Assembly: GCA_035574175.1 (NCBI GenBank)
Contig: DATLZB010000117.1
Span: forward strand, 1 to 18,088
Source: DATLZB01 sp035574175
GTDB lineage: Bacteria > Pseudomonadota > Alphaproteobacteria > Rhizobiales > Hyphomicrobiaceae
DNA: 18,088 nucleotides
Reading direction: 5' to 3'
Shown: positions 15,453 to 18,088 of the stretch, piece by piece
Numbering within the stretch: the first letter of the stretch is position 1
Layout of the letters: each line of letters starts with the position of its first letter
Program-made: the position numbers and the translations under genes
The notes under the pieces: model-generated
What the model saw: the letters and a program-made list of their open reading frames with translations, nothing else
Databases searched by the model: none
Told to the model about the DNA's origin: nothing

Positions 15453-16514
15453 TCATGGGCCGATTCGTTCGGTGCGAGGTCCGCCATCTTGGGCGGTGGC
15501 CGCGGTGCCCGCCTGTGCATCCGCCGGACCGGTGAAGGCCGGCCTTCCCGCAAACGCCCGCTCGACCCCGTAGTACTGCAGTACCGTGTAAGCGACGAAC
15601 CCGGAAAGAAACAGCGCACCCACCGGCCGGCTCAAGCCGCCGCGCAGCAGCAAGAACATGAGCAGCATGGCGGTGACCGCCAGCATGCACCAGAGATCGA
15701 ATACCAGGATCTGCCGCGGCACATCGACGGGCGTCACCGAACCCACCAGGCCCATGATGGCGAGGAGATTGTACATCCCCGCTCCCATGATGTTACCGAC
15801 GGCCACCTCGGAGTGCCGGCGGAAGGCGGCGACCACTGCGGTTGCGAGTTCCGGCAGCGATGTGCCGACCGCGACGATGGTAAGACCGATCACCTCTTCG
15901 CCGACGCCAAGCGCCGTCGCCGTCGCAACGGCGGCAGAGACCAAAAGCCGCGCGCCTGCAACCACCGCGACCACGCCGCCGACCACGCTCAGCACGGCAA
16001 GCCAGGTCGCCTGCGGGGCCTCCTTGAACTCCTGCGCAAGGTCCTCCGAAAGCTCGGCAGCCTTGCCCTTTCGACGCTCCACCGAGAAGGCATAGATCGA
16101 GAACGCGATCAAAATTGCTACCATGAGCATGCCCTGCCAGCGCTCGATGCGGCCGGAGTAGGCGAGCGCCGTGAACAGCAGCGCCGAACCCATCATCATG
16201 GCGGCGTCGCGATAGAGAGCGCGGCCGTTGGTGACGATCGGATAGATGAGCGCCGAGGCCCCGAGGATGAGCAGGATATTGGCAATGTTGGAGCCGACGA
16301 CGTTGCCGACGGAGATGCCGGGCAGGCCGTCCACGGCGGCCTGCAAGCTCACCACCAGCTCAGGCGACGTCGTTCCATAAGCGACGATGGTCATGCCGAT
16401 AATCATCGGCGTGACCTTGAGCCGGCGGGCGAGCGAGACCGCACCGCGCACCAGATATTCGGCCCCGAACAGCAGGAGGACGAAACCCGCGGCGAACTGA
16501 AGCGCAACCATCAT
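15453..16514 (-). CDS. CaCA-family sodium/calcium exchanger (YrbG-like)
   Basis: A 353-residue inner-membrane cation antiporter with about ten helices and two inverted alpha repeats. The alpha-1 repeat has GMTIVAYGTTSPELVVS (Glu52) and GNVVGSNIAN (Asn76). The alpha-2 repeat has GLTIVAVGTSLPEL (Glu222) but GNIMGAGMYN where GSNIFN or GSD is normal, so the fourth ion-ligand position is Gly246. A charged cytoplasmic loop (VERRKGKAAELSEDLAQEF) joins the halves as usual. The C-terminus ends in a polar Ala/Gly-rich tail. The ATG at 16514 was chosen for the GGGAGG 7 bp upstream; an immediate second ATG follows. The family exchanges Na+ or H+ for Ca2+. It stands next to the Ca2+ ATPase on the same strand, 181 bp apart, and that gap shows no clear promoter or operator. 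Confidence 0.9.
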   Translation of the reverse strand: MMVALQFAAGFVLLLFGAEYLVRGAVSLARRLKVTPMIIGMTIVAYGTTSPELVVSLQAAVDGLPGISVGNVVGSNIANILLILGASALIYPIVTNGRALYRDAAMMMGSALLFTALAYSGRIERWQGMLMVAILIAFSIYAFSVERRKGKAAELSEDLAQEFKEAPQATWLAVLSVVGGVVAVVAGARLLVSAAVATATALGVGEEVIGLTIVAVGTSLPELATAVVAAFRRHSEVAVGNIMGAGMYNLLAIMGLVGSVTPVDVPRQILVFDLWCMLAVTAMLLMFLLLRGGLSRPVGALFLSGFVAYTVLQYYGVERAFAGRPAFTGPADAQAGTAATAQDGGPRTERIGP

Positions 16515-16623
16515 GTGGACGCCTCCCTGTCCTGGATGCGGATCGCTCGGCCAATTGATCGGTTGAGGGACTGGCGAGCGCAGTGCGCGCCGTACAACGA
16601 CGGGCTCATTGGCCACTCCGTTT

Positions 16624-16659
16624 GATGTCCAGTCCGACATCGCAGCCCGCGAGGGCTGC
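16624..16659 (-). other. Two tandem stem-loops before the exchanger gene
   Basis: GATGTC/GACATC (16624-16629 with 16636-16641, six-base loop) abuts GCAGCCC/GGGCTGC (16642-16648 with 16653-16659, GCGA loop). Both are perfect. They lie between the small membrane protein stop (16691) and the exchanger start (16514). They could end the upstream transcript or shape the exchanger leader. No T run follows, and no match to the yybP-ykoY riboswitch consensus was seen. Confidence 0.35.
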
Positions 16660-16690
16660 CAGAGGGGCCCGGCCTGGTGGTTGCTAGACC

Positions 16691-17038
16691 CTACGGGTTC
16701 GGTGGTGCGACCCCAAGCAGTTGCGCCGCGTGCATCGGCTCGCTGAGCGCGCCCGCGGCAAATCCGATGAAGGCAAACGCGCCCGCCAAATCCCAGAGCG
16801 TTATGCGCGAAGCACCAAGCTCGATTCGACCAAGCCAGGCGGCGAGCGCGGCGATCGCCGCACCCATCAGCAGCACAAGGCTCGAAGCGGGCAGGACCAA
16901 AGCCGGTGGGAGCAGCCAAGCGAGGACCACAACGGGCGCTACCACCAGACTTGCGGCGATCGCCGGCAGCCCGCGCGACATGTGCGGTTCGCCAGGCGCC
17001 GTGCGCGCCCATTTGCCGGCGGTCCGCAAGTGGTTCAC
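16691..17038 (-). CDS. Small membrane protein of unknown function
   Basis: A 115-residue protein that I do not recognise. After a basic, polar N-terminus (about 20 residues) it has a long hydrophobic stretch with VVAPVVVLAWLLPPALVLPA, then LVLLMGAAIAALAAWLG, then a polar turn with RIELGASRITLWD and a last helix LAGAFAFIGFAAGAL. That suggests three or four membrane helices. The GTG at 17038 was chosen because GGAG lies 6 bp upstream; an internal ATG at 16981 lacks a Shine-Dalgarno. It lies 155 bp after the FixJ-type regulator gene and before the exchanger gene on the same strand. The gap 17039-17193 shows no clear operator. Codon pattern and length support a real gene, but the function is unknown. 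Confidence 0.6.
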   Translation of the reverse strand: MNHLRTAGKWARTAPGEPHMSRGLPAIAASLVVAPVVVLAWLLPPALVLPASSLVLLMGAAIAALAAWLGRIELGASRITLWDLAGAFAFIGFAAGALSEPMHAAQLLGVAPPNP

Positions 17039-17193
17039 GCGATGCTCCGATCTTCATCAGCAGCGCGCCGGCTTGCGGATGAGCGGCTGCCGCCGCGATC
17101 AACCGGGCAAGCGCGAGGCGAGCGCGTGCTCACCTGCGCAAAACTGTAGCGAAGCAAACTACGCGGTCTATCCGCACGGATCGGGTGGTATTT

Positions 17194-17808
17194 TTACGGG
17201 GTAATGCGGCCGAGACGGACGGCCTGACGGACCAGCACGGCTATGCTCTCCGCCTTCATCTTCTCCATCACCTGCGCTCGATAGCTCTCGACCGTCCGTG
17301 GACTGAGCTCCAGCTTGGCGGCGATAGCCTGGCTGGTAAAGCCCTGCACCACGAGATCGAAGATTTCCACCTCGCGCGCCGTTAGCCGGGCAAAGCTCGA
17401 ATTGAGCGACTCGAGCGAGCGCTGCGTGTCGAGGCGCTCGAACGCGCGCGCGAGCCCGCGGTTGATGGCCGCCACCAACTGCATGTCGTCGACCGGCTTC
17501 TCGATAAAATCCTCCGCACCCGCCTTTATGGCGGCAACCGCCATCGGCACGTCGGCGTGGCCCGAGATGAGGATGACGGGAAGAGTGGCGCCGCGGCGGA
17601 CGAGCTCGCGGGTGAGCGCGATGCCGTCGGTACCCGGCATGCGGACGTCGGCGACGACGCAGCCCGTGCGCCCCGGCTCGAGCTGTTTCAAAAACAAATC
17701 AGCGGTCTCGAATGTCTTGACCGAAAAGCCAAACAGCGTGAGCATTTCGCCGAGCGCATGGCGAACGGCCTCCTGGTCGTCGATCACGAACACGGTCGGC
17801 GTGGGCAT
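17194..17808 (-). CDS. FixJ/NarL-type two-component response regulator
   Basis: A 204-residue transcription factor, the exact length of many FixJ proteins. The receiver domain (1-120) has acidic Asp10 and Asp11, the phosphorylated Asp54 in VVADVRMPGTDG, Ser82 in ISGHAD and Lys104 in IEKP. The LuxR-type helix-turn-helix starts LTAREVEIFDLVVQG at about residue 142 and continues through SPRTVESYRAQVMEKM. The start at 17808 follows AGGAGGT with 9 bp spacing, and the sensor kinase stop is 2 bp before it, so the two are coupled. The family regulates respiratory or dicarboxylate genes (FixLJ, DctR/TodT style); targets here are not known. The regulator has no FixK gene beside it in the window. Confidence 0.9.
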   Translation of the reverse strand: MPTPTVFVIDDQEAVRHALGEMLTLFGFSVKTFETADLFLKQLEPGRTGCVVADVRMPGTDGIALTRELVRRGATLPVILISGHADVPMAVAAIKAGAEDFIEKPVDDMQLVAAINRGLARAFERLDTQRSLESLNSSFARLTAREVEIFDLVVQGFTSQAIAAKLELSPRTVESYRAQVMEKMKAESIAVLVRQAVRLGRITP

Positions 17809-17810
17809 GC

Positions 17811-18088
17811 TCAGTGGACCTCCTTTGGGCCGAGTGGCAGGGAGAAGCGAAACTCCGTGGCGCCCGGCCGATGGGAGTGCAACCATACCCTTCCGCCATG
17901 AGCCTCGACGATCGCTGCGCTGATGGAAAGCCCCAGACCCAGACCTTCCCGCTTGGAGGTGGTAAGCGGCGCGAACAGTCGATCGGCGATCTCCGCGGTG
18001 AGGCCGGGCCCGTTGTCGCGCACCGCGATCTCGATGCGTAGAGGATCCTCGAAATGGCGGGCGGTAACGACGATCCTGCCGCCCGGCT
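17811..18088 (-). CDS. Sensor histidine kinase, C-terminal part
   Basis: Only the last 92 codons are in the window; the gene runs off the right edge. They form the C-terminal half of the HATPase_c domain: an EIAVRDNGPGL G1 box, then LFAPLTTSK (F box), GLGLGLSIS (G2 box) and a final GGRVWLHSHRPGATEFRFSLP strand. This is the ATP-binding end of FixL/DctB-type kinases. The stop at 17811-17813 is followed 2 bp later by the response regulator ATG, so the kinase is almost surely its partner. The sensing domain, and hence the signal, cannot be seen. Confidence 0.92.
   Translation of the reverse strand, partial: PGGRIVVTARHFEDPLRIEIAVRDNGPGLTAEIADRLFAPLTTSKREGLGLGLSISAAIVEAHGGRVWLHSHRPGATEFRFSLPLGPKEVH

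Noticed and set aside
16553..16568. TTGATCGGTTGAGG before the exchanger as an FNR/FixK box
   Set aside because: The half sites are direct, not inverted, so the TTGA-N6-TCAA pattern is not met.
15264..16625. 453-codon plus-strand frame across the exchanger gene
   Set aside because: Highly charged shadow with His/Arg/Asp/Gln bias; the minus strand encodes clear membrane helices and alpha repeats.
16515..16690. yybP-ykoY manganese riboswitch before the exchanger gene
   Set aside because: This riboswitch is common before such transporters, but its conserved loop sequences were not found; only simple hairpins are present.

Overview
This 18 kb window is GC-rich and densely coding. It looks like chromosomal DNA of an alphaproteobacterium, most likely of the Hyphomicrobiales (Rhizobiales). 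The basis is gene content: a DUF3775 protein, a 'host attachment' family protein, a FixJ-type response regulator, a Bug/TctC-type solute receptor, and an FNR/FixK-type dyad in a promoter region. The genus cannot be told. I saw no tRNA, rRNA, CRISPR array, insertion sequence or phage gene.

Layout from left to right. (1) 1-787: 3' part of a capsule-type polysaccharide gene. (2) 938-3375: cydA-cydB, a cytochrome bd quinol oxidase of the short Q-loop, cyanide-insensitive (CIO) type. (3) 3414-3863 (minus): a host-attachment family protein, convergent with cydB. It is divergent from a plus-strand group at 4155-6388: a two-CBS-domain protein, a DUF3775 protein, a 51-residue remnant resembling the C-terminus of a c-type cytochrome, and a CobW/COG0523 GTPase with a histidine-rich loop. 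A perfect TTGAC-N4-GTCAA dyad lies 64 bp upstream of the CBS gene. (4) 6385-7305 (minus): a LysR regulator, divergent from 7513-12191 (plus): amidohydrolase - TctC-like receptor - amidohydrolase. The two amidohydrolases are close paralogues flanking the receptor, and all three proteins carry extra C-terminal beta-rich domains. (5) 12296-16514 (minus): a P2A-type Ca2+ ATPase and a CaCA-family Na+/Ca2+ exchanger. (6) 16691-18088 (minus): a small membrane protein, a FixJ-type response regulator and the C-terminal end of its sensor kinase.

How the parts may fit together. The bd oxidase, the CBS/DUF3775/attachment cluster with its FNR/FixK-like box and the FixLJ-like pair resemble a low-oxygen or stress adaptation region. 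The two adjacent calcium exporters look like a calcium-homeostasis pair. The LysR-amidohydrolase-receptor-amidohydrolase block is the best candidate for something undescribed: a regulated uptake and hydrolysis module built round a duplicated enzyme, with no TctA/TctB membrane subunits in view.

Most gene families are recognised with good confidence. Substrates, regulation and the cytochrome remnant are inferences.
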